From Aeromicrobium sp. (GTDB lineage: Bacteria > Actinomycetota > Actinomycetes > Propionibacteriales > Nocardioidaceae): a stretch of DNA of 64,000 bases. The stretch is from positions 258,718 through 322,717 of the forward strand of contig NZ_JAGLCD010000004.1 in NCBI RefSeq assembly GCF_023146395.1. Direction: 5' to 3'. Made by a program: the position numbers and the translations under genes. Below the pieces are notes generated by a model. That model worked only from the letters and a program-made list of their open reading frames with translations. It was not told the origin of the DNA and did no database searches. The first letter of the stretch is position 1, and the number at the start of each line of letters is the position of its first letter. This document shows positions 27,750 through 36,573 of this stretch, piece after piece.

Positions 27750-29483
27750 GTGCTCGTCCCGCTGCTTCGTCGACACCTGGCTCCCTATCGAGCCTCGCTG
27801 CTGGTCGTGCTGGTGCTCCAGGTCGCTCAGACCTTGGCCAGCCTCTTCCTCCCGAGCCTGAACGCCGACATCATCGACCGGGGCGTCGTGGCCGGCGACA
27901 CGGGGCTGATCTGGCGGCTCGGGGGCGTCATGCTCGCGGTCACCCTGGTGCAGGTCGTCGCGACGGTCGCCGCGGTCTACGTCGGAGCGCGGGTGGCGAT
28001 GGCGCTCGGCCGCGACCTCCGGGCGGCGGTGTTCGACCGGGTCGAGACCTTCGCGGCTCGGGAGATGACCCAGCTCGGCGCACCGACGCTCATCACGCGC
28101 TCGACCGTCGACGTGCAGCAGGTGCAGCTGCTCGGCTTCATGCTGCTGACGATGTTCGTGACGGCCCCGATCATGGCGGTCGGCGGCGTCGTCATGGCGC
28201 TGCGCGAGGACGTCGTGATGTCCGGTCTGCTCCTGGTCGTGCTGCCGGCGCTGGTCGTGAGCGTCGGGCTGATCATCCGGCAGATGCGCCCGCTGTTCCG
28301 CGTGATGCAGGGTCGCGTCGACCGCATCAACGGCGTGATGCGCGAGCAGATCATGGGCATCCGGGTCATCCGGGCCTTCGTCAAGGAGGACGAGGAGACC
28401 GCACGGTTCGGTGAGGCCAACCGCGAGTACCGGGACGTCGCCGTGGCCGCCGGCCGGCTGATGTCGCTGATGTTCCCCACCGTGATGCTGGTCATGAATC
28501 TCTCGGTCGCCCTGGCCACGTGGCTGGGCGGGTACCGGATCGGCAATGGTGACCTCCAGGTCGGCACGTTGACGGCGTTCCAGAACTACCTGGTGCTGAT
28601 CCTGATGTCGGTCATGATGGCGACCTTCATCTTCATGCTCTGGCCGCGGGCCGAGGTCTCGGCCGAGCGCATCACCGAGGTCCTGGAGACCGAGCCGAGC
28701 GTGCTCGCCCCGCCCGGTGCCGTGCCGACGACCGTCCGGCGCGGGCACGTCGACCTCCGCGGTGCGTCCTTCGCGTTCCCCGGGGCCGAGCAGGACGTCC
28801 TGCACGACGTCGACCTGGTGGCCCGGCCGGGCGAGACGACGGCCATCATCGGATCGACCGGCAGCGGAAAGACCACGCTGCTCGGCCTGGTCGCGCGTCT
28901 CGTCGACGTCACCGGCGGACGGGTCGAGATCGACGGCCACGACGTGCGCACGCTGCTCCCGGAGGACGTGTGGGCGGCGATCGGTCTGGTACCGCAGAAG
29001 GCGATGCTGTTCTCGGGCACGATCGCCTCGAACCTGCGATACGGACGTCCGGACGCCACCGACGCCGAGCTGTGGCAGGCCCTGGAGATCGCCCAGGCCC
29101 GTGACTTCGTGGAACGTCGACCCGAGGGGCTGCAGACCCCGATCGCCCAGGGTGGCTCCAACGTCTCCGGGGGACAGCGCCAACGTCTCGCGATCGCGAG
29201 GGCCATCGTCAAACGCCCCGCCGTCTACCTGTTCGACGACTCGTTCTCGGCCCTCGACTACGCCACGGACGCGGCGCTGCGGGCCGCGCTGCGACCCGTC
29301 ACCTCCGAGGCCGCCGTCCTCGTCGTGGCGCAACGGGTGAGCACGATCCGCCACGCCGACCGCATCGTCGTGCTCGACGAGGGCCGCGTGGTCGGCACGG
29401 GCACGCACCGCGAGCTCATGGCGACCTGCACCGTCTACCGCGAGATCGTGCTGTCGCAGCTGACCGAGGAGGAGGCGTCATGA
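27750..29483 (+). CDS. Heterodimeric ABC exporter, subunit with degenerate ATP site
   Basis: A 577-residue half-transporter: six membrane helices (to about residue 300) and a nucleotide-binding domain. Walker A GSTGSGKT is at 368-375 and the signature NVSGGQ (471-476) is canonical. Walker B reads LFDDS, with Asp497 where the catalytic Glu should be. Together with the partner this gives one canonical and one degenerate ATP site, the hallmark of heterodimeric exporters such as TM287/288 and BmrCD. GTG start at 27750. The stop overlaps the partner start (ATGA). The transported substrate cannot be inferred; multidrug export or lipid flipping are possible. Confidence 0.88.
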   Translation: MLVPLLRRHLAPYRASLLVVLVLQVAQTLASLFLPSLNADIIDRGVVAGDTGLIWRLGGVMLAVTLVQVVATVAAVYVGARVAMALGRDLRAAVFDRVETFAAREMTQLGAPTLITRSTVDVQQVQLLGFMLLTMFVTAPIMAVGGVVMALREDVVMSGLLLVVLPALVVSVGLIIRQMRPLFRVMQGRVDRINGVMREQIMGIRVIRAFVKEDEETARFGEANREYRDVAVAAGRLMSLMFPTVMLVMNLSVALATWLGGYRIGNGDLQVGTLTAFQNYLVLILMSVMMATFIFMLWPRAEVSAERITEVLETEPSVLAPPGAVPTTVRRGHVDLRGASFAFPGAEQDVLHDVDLVARPGETTAIIGSTGSGKTTLLGLVARLVDVTGGRVEIDGHDVRTLLPEDVWAAIGLVPQKAMLFSGTIASNLRYGRPDATDAELWQALEIAQARDFVERRPEGLQTPIAQGGSNVSGGQRQRLAIARAIVKRPAVYLFDDSFSALDYATDAALRAALRPVTSEAAVLVVAQRVSTIRHADRIVVLDEGRVVGTGTHRELMATCTVYREIVLSQLTEEEAS

Positions 29484-31429
29484 GCAACCGGCAACCGGCG
29501 CCCCCCGTGCGCGGCCCGGGTGCGGGCATGACGCCGCCGGCGCAGAAGGCCACGCAGTTCGGTCCGACGTTCCGCCGCCTGCTCGGCCGCCTGCTCCGCA
29601 ACCGCCTGGCCGCCGGCGCGATCCTGGCCTTCGGCGTCGTCGGCACCACGATGTCGGTCATCGGGCCGCGCGTGCTCGGCCACGCGACCGACATCGTCTT
29701 CACGGGCTACCTGTCGAGCCAGTTCCCCGCAGGTTCCAGCAAGTCCGAGGTCGTGGCCTCCCTGCGGGCCCGGGGCGAGGACCAGCTGGCCTCGCTCGTC
29801 GGCTCGGTCGACCTGCAACCCGGCCAGGGCGTCGATCACGGGGCGCTGGCCCTGGCGCTGATCACCGTGATGGTGCTGTACACGATCGGCGCCTGGTTCA
29901 TGTACCTGCAGGGCCGCACCACGACCATGGTGGTGCAGCACATGGTCGCCGACCTGCGCGACGAGGTCGAGGCGAAGCTGCACCGTGTGCCGCTGGCCTA
30001 TCTGGACCGGTCCGAGCGCGGCGAGATCCTGTCACGCACCACCAACGACATCGACAACGTCGCCCAGTCCCTGCAGCAGGCGATCTCGCAGTTCCTCGGG
30101 AGCCTGCTGATGATGATCGGCACGCTCGCCATGATGCTGCTGATCTCGCCGCTGCTCGCCCTCGTCGCGGTCGTGACCGTGCCGGTCGTGGCGGTCATCA
30201 TGCGGTTCGTCGCGAAGCGGTCGCAACCGCACTTCGCGGCCCAGTGGCGGGCCACGGGCCGGTTGAACGGGCACGTCGAGGAGGTGTTCACGGGCCACGA
30301 CGTCGTCAAGGTCTTCGGCCGCCAGGCCGAGGCACGTGCGACGTTCCGGCAGCACAACGACGACCTGTTCGACGCCGCGTTCCGTGCGCAGTTCCTCAGT
30401 GGCGCCCTGCAGCCGCTGATGATGTTCGTGTCGAACCTCAACTACGTCCTGGTCGCGGTCGTCGGCGGGCTGCGGGTCGCGTCGGGCCAGCTCAGCATCG
30501 GCGAGGTGCAGGCGTTCATCCAGTACTCCCGGCAGTTCACGCAGCCACTGGCCCAGATCGCCGCGCTCGTGAACCTCGTCCAGTCCGGCGTCGCGTCGGC
30601 CGAGCGGGTCTTCGAGCTCCTCGACGAGGCGGAGGAGTCCACCGAGCCCGAGGACGCGCCGTTCCCCACACTGGTGCGGGGGCGGGTGGTCTTCGAGGAC
30701 GTCGAGTTCGCGTACACCCCCGACGAGCCGCTCATCACCGGGCTCGACCTGGTCGCCGAGCCCGGACAGGCCGTGGCCATCGTGGGTCCGACGGGCGCGG
30801 GCAAGACGACGCTCACGAACCTGCTCCTGCGCTTCTACGAGCTCGACGGCGGGCGCATCACGCTGGACGGGGTCGACATCGCCGGCATGGACCGGCACGC
30901 CCTGCGCGACCAGTTCGGGGTCGTGCTGCAGGACACCTGGCTGTTCGCCGGCACGATCCGCGAGAACATCGCGTACGGGGCAGACGACCCGTCGCAGGAG
31001 GACGTCGTCAGGGCCGCCGAGGCCGCCTCGGTCGACCACTTCGTCCGGACGCTTCCCGAGGGCTACGACACACCGATCGACGACCTGGGGTCGTCGATCA
31101 GTGCCGGCCAGCGCCAGCTGCTCACGATCGCGCGCGCCTTCCTGGCCGATCCGTCGATCCTGGTCCTGGACGAGGCCACCAGCTCGGTCGACACCCGCAC
31201 CGAGGCGCTCGTGCAGGCAGCGATGGCCCGTCTTCGGTCGGGGCGCACGAGCTTTGTCATCGCCCACCGGCTGTCGACGATCACCGAGGCGGACCACATC
31301 GTCGTCATGAGCGACGGCCGGATCGTGGAGCAGGGCACCCACGCGTCGCTGCGCGCGGCCGGTGGTGTGTACGAGCGGCTCTACGCGGCACAGTTCGCCG
31401 CCCCCGTGGACCAGGTGGGCGGTGAGTGA
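29480..31429 (+). CDS. Heterodimeric ABC exporter, subunit with catalytic ATP site
   Basis: A 649-residue half-transporter and obligate partner of the preceding gene. It has six helices in the first 370 residues with an extended Gln/Gly-rich extracytoplasmic loop (about residues 75-125). Walker A GPTGAGKT is at 436-443 and Walker B LVLDE carries the catalytic Glu565, but the signature is degenerate (ISAGQ, 540-544). The complementary defects of the two subunits fit one hydrolytic site per dimer. The ATG overlaps the upstream stop by 4 bp. The 3' end runs into a palindromic repeat cluster. Confidence 0.88.
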   Translation: MSNRQPAPPVRGPGAGMTPPAQKATQFGPTFRRLLGRLLRNRLAAGAILAFGVVGTTMSVIGPRVLGHATDIVFTGYLSSQFPAGSSKSEVVASLRARGEDQLASLVGSVDLQPGQGVDHGALALALITVMVLYTIGAWFMYLQGRTTTMVVQHMVADLRDEVEAKLHRVPLAYLDRSERGEILSRTTNDIDNVAQSLQQAISQFLGSLLMMIGTLAMMLLISPLLALVAVVTVPVVAVIMRFVAKRSQPHFAAQWRATGRLNGHVEEVFTGHDVVKVFGRQAEARATFRQHNDDLFDAAFRAQFLSGALQPLMMFVSNLNYVLVAVVGGLRVASGQLSIGEVQAFIQYSRQFTQPLAQIAALVNLVQSGVASAERVFELLDEAEESTEPEDAPFPTLVRGRVVFEDVEFAYTPDEPLITGLDLVAEPGQAVAIVGPTGAGKTTLTNLLLRFYELDGGRITLDGVDIAGMDRHALRDQFGVVLQDTWLFAGTIRENIAYGADDPSQEDVVRAAEAASVDHFVRTLPEGYDTPIDDLGSSISAGQRQLLTIARAFLADPSILVLDEATSSVDTRTEALVQAAMARLRSGRTSFVIAHRLSTITEADHIVVMSDGRIVEQGTHASLRAAGGVYERLYAAQFAAPVDQVGGE

Positions 31430-31521
31430 TCCACCCTTGTTGGCTCGGGCGGTGAGTCATCCACCGCATGAGCGGCCGTACGGTGGATGACTCACCGCCC
31501 TGGGTGGAACACTCACCGTCC
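31419..31521. repeat. Four-copy palindromic repeat cluster (GGTGAGTnATCCACC type)
   Basis: Four copies of a roughly 20-bp unit are arranged plus, plus, minus, minus: 31419-31438, 31447-31466, 31481-31500 and 31502-31521. The inner pair is a perfect 20-bp inverted repeat with a 14-base loop. The outer pair differs by a few bases and can extend the hairpin. The first copy overlaps the last codons of the ABC exporter gene. It could act as a terminator, a REP-type element or a protein-binding site. Confidence 0.75.
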
Positions 31522-31530
31522 CGTGGCGAG

Positions 31531-31560
31531 TTGGAGGGCTCCGTGCGTCCGTGGCACAAT
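31531..31560 (+). promoter_or_regulatory. Candidate rpsP promoter
   Basis: TTGGAG (31531) and CACAAT (31555) are spaced by 18 bp in the gap before rpsP. The sequence GTGGCACAAT around the -10 is echoed by GTGGCACCAT upstream of rplS. Ribosomal-protein operons often have their own promoter; this one is a pattern match only. Confidence 0.4.
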
Positions 31561-31691
31561 GTCGCCTTGTGTCCGACGGGCGGTGAGGACCCTCTCACCC
31601 ACACCGACCGCGGCCCCAGACTCACCCGGCGCGTGTCCCCACCCGTACCGGCACGTCATCTCGTTCCGAGCATCAAGGAGACACCACAACC

Positions 31692-32177
31692 GTGGCCGTC
31701 AAGATTCGCCTCAAGCGGATGGGCAAGATCCGCGCACCGTTCTACCGCATCGTCGTCGCCGACTCGCGCACCAAGCGCGACGGTCGCGTGATCGAGGAGA
31801 TCGGTACCTACAACCCCAAGACCGAGCCGTCGACGATCCACGTCAACTCCGAGCGTGCTCAGTACTGGCTCGGCGTCGGCGCCCAGCCGACCGAGTCGGT
31901 CGCCGCGATCCTCACGATCACCGGCGACATCGGTGGCACCTCGACCCTGAAGCAGCCCGCCGAGAAGGCCGACAAGGCCGCCGCGTTCGACGCCGCGCTG
32001 AAGGAGCTCCACGCCGAGCCCAAGGCCAAGGCGACGACCGAGAAGAAGTCGGCCAAGAAGGCCGAGTCGAAGGCTGACGACGCCGCTGCCGAGGAGCCCA
32101 AGGCTGAGGAGCCGAAGGCCGAGGAGACGCCCGCCGTCGAGGAGAGCCCGGCCGACGAGAAGCCCGCCGAGGCCTGA
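31692..32177 (+). CDS. rpsP: 30S ribosomal protein S16 with acidic C-terminal extension
   Basis: Small-subunit protein S16, involved in 30S assembly. The core ([25 protein letters not shown]...) fills the first 90 residues. The remaining 70 form a Lys/Glu/Ala-rich tail with repeated EEPKAEE units, an extension common in actinobacterial S16. GTG start with AAGGAG upstream. It leads the rpsP-khpA-rimM-trmD operon; the next gene begins 2 bp after its stop. Confidence 0.96.
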   Translation: MAVKIRLKRMGKIRAPFYRIVVADSRTKRDGRVIEEIGTYNPKTEPSTIHVNSERAQYWLGVGAQPTESVAAILTITGDIGGTSTLKQPAEKADKAAAFDAALKELHAEPKAKATTEKKSAKKAESKADDAAAEEPKAEEPKAEETPAVEESPADEKPAEA

Positions 32178-32179
32178 TC

Positions 32180-32428
32180 ATGGCTGCGCCCACCGTCGAG
32201 CTGATCGAGCACCTCGTGTCCGGCATCGTCGCTCACCCCGACGACGTCGACGTGCGTGCCAAGCAGACGCGTCGCGGCGACCTCTTCGAGGTTCGCGTCA
32301 ACGCCGACGACCTCGGCAAGGTCATCGGACGCCAGGGCCGCACGGCCGCGGCGATCCGCACCGTGACCGCCGCGGTCGCCGGCGATGCGGCGCGCATCGA
32401 CTTCGTCGACGTCGACCGTCGTCGCTGA
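32180..32428 (+). CDS. khpA: KH-domain RNA-binding protein (KhpA/YlqC type)
   Basis: An 82-residue protein consisting of a single KH domain with the GxxG loop in KVIGRQGRTAAAIR. It binds RNA and in Gram-positives pairs with KhpB to affect cell size and division. Its position between rpsP and rimM is the standard one. ATG at 32180. Confidence 0.92.
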   Translation: MAAPTVELIEHLVSGIVAHPDDVDVRAKQTRRGDLFEVRVNADDLGKVIGRQGRTAAAIRTVTAAVAGDAARIDFVDVDRRR

Positions 32429-32451
32429 CCCGGTGTGACGGAGCACGGGCG

Positions 32452-32985
32452 ATGACCGTCATGGTCGTCATCGGCCGGATCGGCCGGGCCCACGGCATCC
32501 GCGGCGAGCTGGCCGTCGAGGTCCGCACGGACGAGCCCGAGCGCAGATTTGCGCCGGGCTCGTCCGTCGTCTGCTCCGGGGGACGCTCGCTCACGGTGGC
32601 CGCGTCGCGCCAGCACGGTGCCAAGCTCGTCGTGCGTTTTGCCGAGATCCCCGACCGCACGGCGGCCGAGACCCTGCACGGCCAGGTGCTCGAGGCCGAG
32701 GTCGATCCGGCCGAGACGCCTGACGACGACGCGTTCTACGACCGCCAGCTGACGGGTCTCGAGGTCCGCGTCGGCGAGGCCGTCGTGGGCACCGTGGCCC
32801 GGGTCGACCACCTGCCCGCCCAGGACCTCCTGGTCGTGGCGACCCCCACGGGTGAGGTGCTGGTGCCCTTCGTCGAGGCCCTCGTCCCCGAGGTCGACCT
32901 CGAGGCCGGCCATCTCACGGTGGTCGACCTGCCGGGCCTGATCGATCCCGATGCGGCCGAGATCGTGCGGGACGACGCCGGCTGA
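32452..32985 (+). CDS. rimM: Ribosome maturation factor RimM
   Basis: Assists maturation of the 30S head through binding S19. The 177-residue protein has the N-terminal RimM domain ([21 protein letters not shown]) and a C-terminal PRC-barrel ([16 protein letters not shown]...[15 protein letters not shown]). ATG 32452 follows GGAG at good spacing; an ATG at 32461 is a possible internal start. The stop overlaps the trmD start by one base (TGATG). Confidence 0.94.
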   Translation: MTVMVVIGRIGRAHGIRGELAVEVRTDEPERRFAPGSSVVCSGGRSLTVAASRQHGAKLVVRFAEIPDRTAAETLHGQVLEAEVDPAETPDDDAFYDRQLTGLEVRVGEAVVGTVARVDHLPAQDLLVVATPTGEVLVPFVEALVPEVDLEAGHLTVVDLPGLIDPDAAEIVRDDAG

Positions 32986-33665
32986 TGCGCATCGACGTCA
33001 TCACGATCTTTCCCGAGTACCTCGCCCCGCTCGACCTGTCGCTGCCGGGCAAGGCCCGGCAGAACGGCCTGCTCGAGCTCGGTGTCCACGACCTTCGGCA
33101 GTGGACGACCGACCGTCACCGCACCGTCGACGACACCCCGTACGGCGGCGGCGCCGGCATGGTCATGAAGCCCGAGCCGTGGGGTCAGGGTCTGGAGGCC
33201 GTCGCGAGCGACGACTGCGTCGTCGTCGTGCCCACCCCCTCGGGCCGCTCGTTCCGCCAGTCCGACGCCGCGCGGCTCGCCGCCGAGCAGCACCTCGTCT
33301 TCGCGTGCGGCCGCTACGAGGGCATCGACCAGCGGGTCGTGGACGAGGCCGCGAGCCGGTGGCGGGTCGAGGAGGTCTCCCTGGGTGACTTCGTGCTCAA
33401 CGGGGGAGAGGTCGCGGCGCTGGCCGTGATCGAGGCCGTGGTCCGCCTGCTGCCGGGGTTCATGGGCAATCCCGAGTCGCTCGTCGAGGAGTCGCACGGG
33501 ACCGACGGGCTGCTGGAGTACCCCGTCTACACCAAGCCCGCCTCGTGGCGCGGCCGCGACGTCCCGGAGGTCCTGCTGTCGGGCCACCACGAGCGGATCG
33601 CCGCGTGGCGCCGGGAACGGTCGCTCGAGCGCACCCGCGCCCGACGCCCTGATCTGCTCCCGTGA
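32985..33665 (+). CDS. trmD: tRNA (guanine37-N1)-methyltransferase TrmD
   Basis: Methylates G37 next to the anticodon with SAM and so prevents frameshifting. The 226-residue SPOUT-class enzyme shows [13 protein letters not shown] at the start, [12 protein letters not shown], and the trefoil-knot SAM site ([11 protein letters not shown] ... [16 protein letters not shown]). Length matches the family. Last gene of the rpsP operon. Confidence 0.96.
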   Translation: MRIDVITIFPEYLAPLDLSLPGKARQNGLLELGVHDLRQWTTDRHRTVDDTPYGGGAGMVMKPEPWGQGLEAVASDDCVVVVPTPSGRSFRQSDAARLAAEQHLVFACGRYEGIDQRVVDEAASRWRVEEVSLGDFVLNGGEVAALAVIEAVVRLLPGFMGNPESLVEESHGTDGLLEYPVYTKPASWRGRDVPEVLLSGHHERIAAWRRERSLERTRARRPDLLP

Positions 33666-33681
33666 CCCGCGCCGTGCCGGC

Positions 33682-33697
33682 GTTACCTTCTGTTCAC
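33682..33697 (-). promoter_or_regulatory. Possible GlnR half-box upstream of amt copy 2
   Basis: Read on the minus strand, GTGAA and GTAAC are 11 bp apart, one a-b element pair of the GlnR pattern. A full second pair is not visible. It is much weaker than the box before amt copy 1. Confidence 0.25.
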
Positions 33698-33839
33698 ATG
33701 AGCCGCGATGTCGTAACGCGGACGTGATCCTGAGGCAAGCCTGAGGGAATCTGGCAACGCCAGACTGACGACGCATTCGGCGCAGCAACGAGGCTGCCCT
33801 GACGAGTTGTCTCCCCCCCAACAGGCAAATGAGGTTGAA

Positions 33840-35093
33840 ATGTCAGTCGATCTTTCCTGGCAGCTGATCTGCACGGCTCTCGTGCTCTTTATGACACCAG
33901 GACTCGCGTTCTTCTACGGCGGCCTGGTCAAGGCCAAGTCCGTGGTGTCGATGATGATGCTGAGCTTCGGCTCGATCGCGGTCGTCACGATCCTCTACGT
34001 CCTCTACGGCGGCACCGGCATCGCCGGCAACGGCACGAGCGGAGGCAGCGAGTACTTCGGCAACCCGTTCGAGGACTTCGGCATGACCGACCTGGTGACG
34101 TCGGCCGGCAGCGGTGACGCGGGCAACCTCTTCGGTGGCCACGCGTTCCTCGTCGCGTTCTGCATCATCACGGTGGCCCTCGTCTCGGGTGCCGTCGCCG
34201 ATCGCGCCCGCTTCTGGCCGTGGATGCTCTTCGCGGCCCTGTTCGCCACGTTCGTCGTGTTCCCGACCTTCCGGTGGCTCTTCGGCGTCGACGCCGACGG
34301 CAACTTCTACGGCTGGCTCGCCAACGACGTCTACGGCTTCGGTGCTGCGCTCGACTGGGCCGGCGGCACGATCATCCACCAGTCGGCGGGTGCTGCTGCG
34401 CTGGCGCTGGCGCTGGTGCTCGGCAAGCGCAAGGTCGGCTTCTCCAAGGAGGAGTCGCAGCCGCACAACGTGCCGCTCGTGCTCATCGGTGCCGCGATCC
34501 TGTGGTTCGGCTGGTTCGGCTTCAACACCGGTGTCTACGGCGCCGACGAGGGCCAGACCTCGCTGATCTTCTTCAACACGCTGATCACCCCCGCCGCCGC
34601 GCTGATCGGCTGGATCATCGTCGAGACCTTCCGTGACGGCAAGGCCACCGCGGTCGGCGCGGCCTCGGGCATCGTGACCGGCCTGGTCGCCATCACGCCG
34701 GCCTGCGCCTTCCTGACCCCGGTCTGGGCCCTCGTGCTCGGCGTCGTCTCGGGTGTCGTCTGCGCCCTCGCGGTCGACCTGAAGTTCAAGCTCGGCTACG
34801 ACGACACGCTCGACGTCGTGGGCATCCACCTGGTGGCCGGCTTCATCGGCTGTGTCTACATCGGCTTCTTCGGCTCGGAGACGCTGACGGGTGGCAGCCT
34901 GTTCTTCGGTGGCGAGACGGACCTGCTGTTCGCGCAGATCCTGTCGTCGCTGACGGTCATCGTGTTCTCCTTCGTCGTCGCCTACATCATCGGCCTGGCG
35001 ATCGAGAAGACGATCGGCTTCCGCGCCAAGGAGGAGGACGAGATCGCCGGCATCGACACGGTGCTGCACGGTGGCGGTTACGAGTTCGACTGA
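33840..35093 (+). CDS. amt: Ammonium transporter (Amt family), copy 2
   Basis: A second ammonium channel, 417 residues. It has the Amt hallmarks (TPGLAFFYGGLVKAKSVVSMMM, IIHQSAGAAALALAL, FNTLITPAAALIGW). Where copy 1 has VHINAG, this one has IHQSAG, so the first pore histidine context differs. ATG 33840 has GAGG upstream; an in-frame upstream ATG at 33807 is less likely. It stands alone between trmD and rplS, without an adjacent PII gene, and is preceded by 174 bp with a small hairpin (33750-33764) and direct repeats CCTGAGG. Confidence 0.93.
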   Translation: MSVDLSWQLICTALVLFMTPGLAFFYGGLVKAKSVVSMMMLSFGSIAVVTILYVLYGGTGIAGNGTSGGSEYFGNPFEDFGMTDLVTSAGSGDAGNLFGGHAFLVAFCIITVALVSGAVADRARFWPWMLFAALFATFVVFPTFRWLFGVDADGNFYGWLANDVYGFGAALDWAGGTIIHQSAGAAALALALVLGKRKVGFSKEESQPHNVPLVLIGAAILWFGWFGFNTGVYGADEGQTSLIFFNTLITPAAALIGWIIVETFRDGKATAVGAASGIVTGLVAITPACAFLTPVWALVLGVVSGVVCALAVDLKFKLGYDDTLDVVGIHLVAGFIGCVYIGFFGSETLTGGSLFFGGETDLLFAQILSSLTVIVFSFVVAYIIGLAIEKTIGFRAKEEDEIAGIDTVLHGGGYEFD

Positions 35094-35137
35094 TCTCCTC
35101 CCACCCACCTGAACGGGCTCGGGCCCGGTCTGGATCA

Positions 35138-35172
35138 GGAACGCCCGTCGGACACGCTCCGGCGGGCGTTCC
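35138..35172 (+). terminator. Terminator after amt copy 2
   Basis: GGAACGCCCG (35138-35147) pairs with CGGGCGTTCC (35163-35172); the stem can extend inward through TCGGA/TCCGG. It begins 45 bp after the amt stop. Confidence 0.65.
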
Positions 35173-35466
35173 GCCGTGTGGCGCGCCGCTCGTCCCTCGC
35201 GGCATCACCGGCTCGTCCCTCGCCGGTGCCGGACTTCGCCCGGGCGCCTGCCTCGCCTTCGGTTCGGCCTGGGGTGACCACAGCGGGGCCAGGACGCCCG
35301 ATTTCCGCGGGAACGGGAGCATGTGGCACCATTGACCCTCGGCGTGGTCGCCTCTGCCACAGGGGACTCGACCACACACGCCGATCCTCCCTCCCGCCAC
35401 TGCGGCGGAAGGCAACCATCTTCTGACCGACCGTCGGTGACCTGTGGCACCAGCGAGGAGCACACC
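35173..35466 (+). promoter_or_regulatory. Gene-free leader of rplS
   Basis: This stretch holds no convincing ORF or RNA gene. I see a 13-bp direct repeat (GCTCGTCCCTCGC, near 35188 and 35212) and a -10-like CACCAT (35327-35332) inside GTGGCACCAT, similar to the rpsP promoter. About 135 bp of untranslated leader would follow before rplS. A GAGGAG ribosome-binding site is at its end. Confidence 0.35.
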
Positions 35467-35817
35467 ATGACCAACATCGTCGACCAGGTCGCTGCGGAGT
35501 CCCGCCGCGACGACGTCCCCGACTTCCGCGCCGGCGACACCCTCAAGGTGCACGTCAAGGTCGTCGAGGGCAACCGCTCCCGCATCCAGGTCTTCCAGGG
35601 CGTCTGCATCAAGGTGCAGGGCTCGGGCATCGGGCGCACCTTCACGGTCCGCAAGGTCAGCTTCGGCGTCGGCGTCGAGCGCACCTTCCCGCTGCACACC
35701 CCGATCATCGACCAGATCGAGGTCGCCACCCGCGGTGACGTGCGCCGCGCGAAGCTGTACTACCTGCGCAACCTCCGTGGCAAGGCCGCGAAGATCAAGG
35801 AGAAGCGCGAGATCTGA
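35467..35817 (+). CDS. rplS: 50S ribosomal protein L19
   Basis: Large-subunit protein at the 30S-50S interface. The 116-residue sequence has the full L19 core ([26 protein letters not shown] ... [20 protein letters not shown] ... [19 protein letters not shown]). The ATG at 35467 follows GAGGAG; a longer in-frame stretch to 35323 is spurious. It is followed by a hairpin terminator. Confidence 0.97.
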   Translation: MTNIVDQVAAESRRDDVPDFRAGDTLKVHVKVVEGNRSRIQVFQGVCIKVQGSGIGRTFTVRKVSFGVGVERTFPLHTPIIDQIEVATRGDVRRAKLYYLRNLRGKAAKIKEKREI

Positions 35818-35838
35818 TCGCGCAACCAGCGGGTGTCA

Positions 35839-35863
35839 CGGGGCGGACCTTCGGTCCGCCCCG
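35839..35863 (+). terminator. Terminator after rplS
   Basis: A perfect 11-bp stem (CGGGGCGGACC / GGTCCGCCCCG) with a TTC loop lies 21 bp past the rplS stop and 13 bp before lepB. Confidence 0.8.
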
Positions 35864-35876
35864 TTACGCTTCCCCG

Positions 35877-36563
35877 GTGGCCACGAGCAGAGAACACCGC
35901 CAGAAGCGCGGATTGCCGATCTGGCAGGAGTCGCTGCTCCTGGTGGTGATCGCGACGGTCATGGCCATCGTGGTCAAGACCTTCTTCCTGCAGGCGTTCT
36001 ACATCCCCTCGGAGTCGATGCAGCCCACGCTGCTCGTCAACGACAAGCTGCTCGTCCAGAAGGTGTCGCTCTGGACCGGGGAGCCGCACCGGGGCGACAT
36101 CGTCGTGTTCGAGGACCCCGGCGGATGGCTCGGGATCCAGGGCGAGCCCGTCGACCCGAACCCGTTCCAGAAGGCGCTCGAGACGATCGGTCTGTTCCCG
36201 ACCGGCAACCACCTCATCAAGCGCGTCGTGGGGGTCGGTGGTGACCACGTGCAGTGCTGCGACGGCAGCGGCCGTCTGCTGGTCAACGGCCAGCCCATCG
36301 ACGAGCCCTACGTGCTCGACCCCACCGTCATCCGCGATCGCGAGTTCGACGTCATCGTCAAGGACGGCTACCTCTGGGTCATGGGTGACAACCGCGGCAA
36401 CTCCGCCGACTCCGTGGCCCACCTGGGCGACCCCGGTGGTGGTCAGGTGCGGGTCGACGACGTCGTGGGCATCGCCTGGGTCAGGGTGTGGCCCCTCAAC
36501 CGGCTCGGTGGCCTGGGCCACGTCGACGCCTTCGACGACGTGCCCGACTCGCCACCCCGCTGA
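35877..36563 (+). CDS. lepB: Signal peptidase I
   Basis: Membrane-bound S26 protease that removes signal peptides from exported proteins. The 228-residue protein has an N-terminal anchor (about residues 20-38), the catalytic Ser in PSESMQPTL, the Lys in LIKRVVGVGGDHV and the box-E motif MGDNRGNSADS. GTG start. The stop is 10 bp before rnhB, so the two are likely co-transcribed. Confidence 0.96.
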   Translation: MATSREHRQKRGLPIWQESLLLVVIATVMAIVVKTFFLQAFYIPSESMQPTLLVNDKLLVQKVSLWTGEPHRGDIVVFEDPGGWLGIQGEPVDPNPFQKALETIGLFPTGNHLIKRVVGVGGDHVQCCDGSGRLLVNGQPIDEPYVLDPTVIRDREFDVIVKDGYLWVMGDNRGNSADSVAHLGDPGGGQVRVDDVVGIAWVRVWPLNRLGGLGHVDAFDDVPDSPPR

Positions 36564-36573
36564 GCCGCGAGCG

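Noticed and set aside
35173..35466. Small gene or RNA in the gap before rplS
   Set aside because: Short frames have no ribosome-binding site or recognisable domain, and no tRNA-like cloverleaf is visible.
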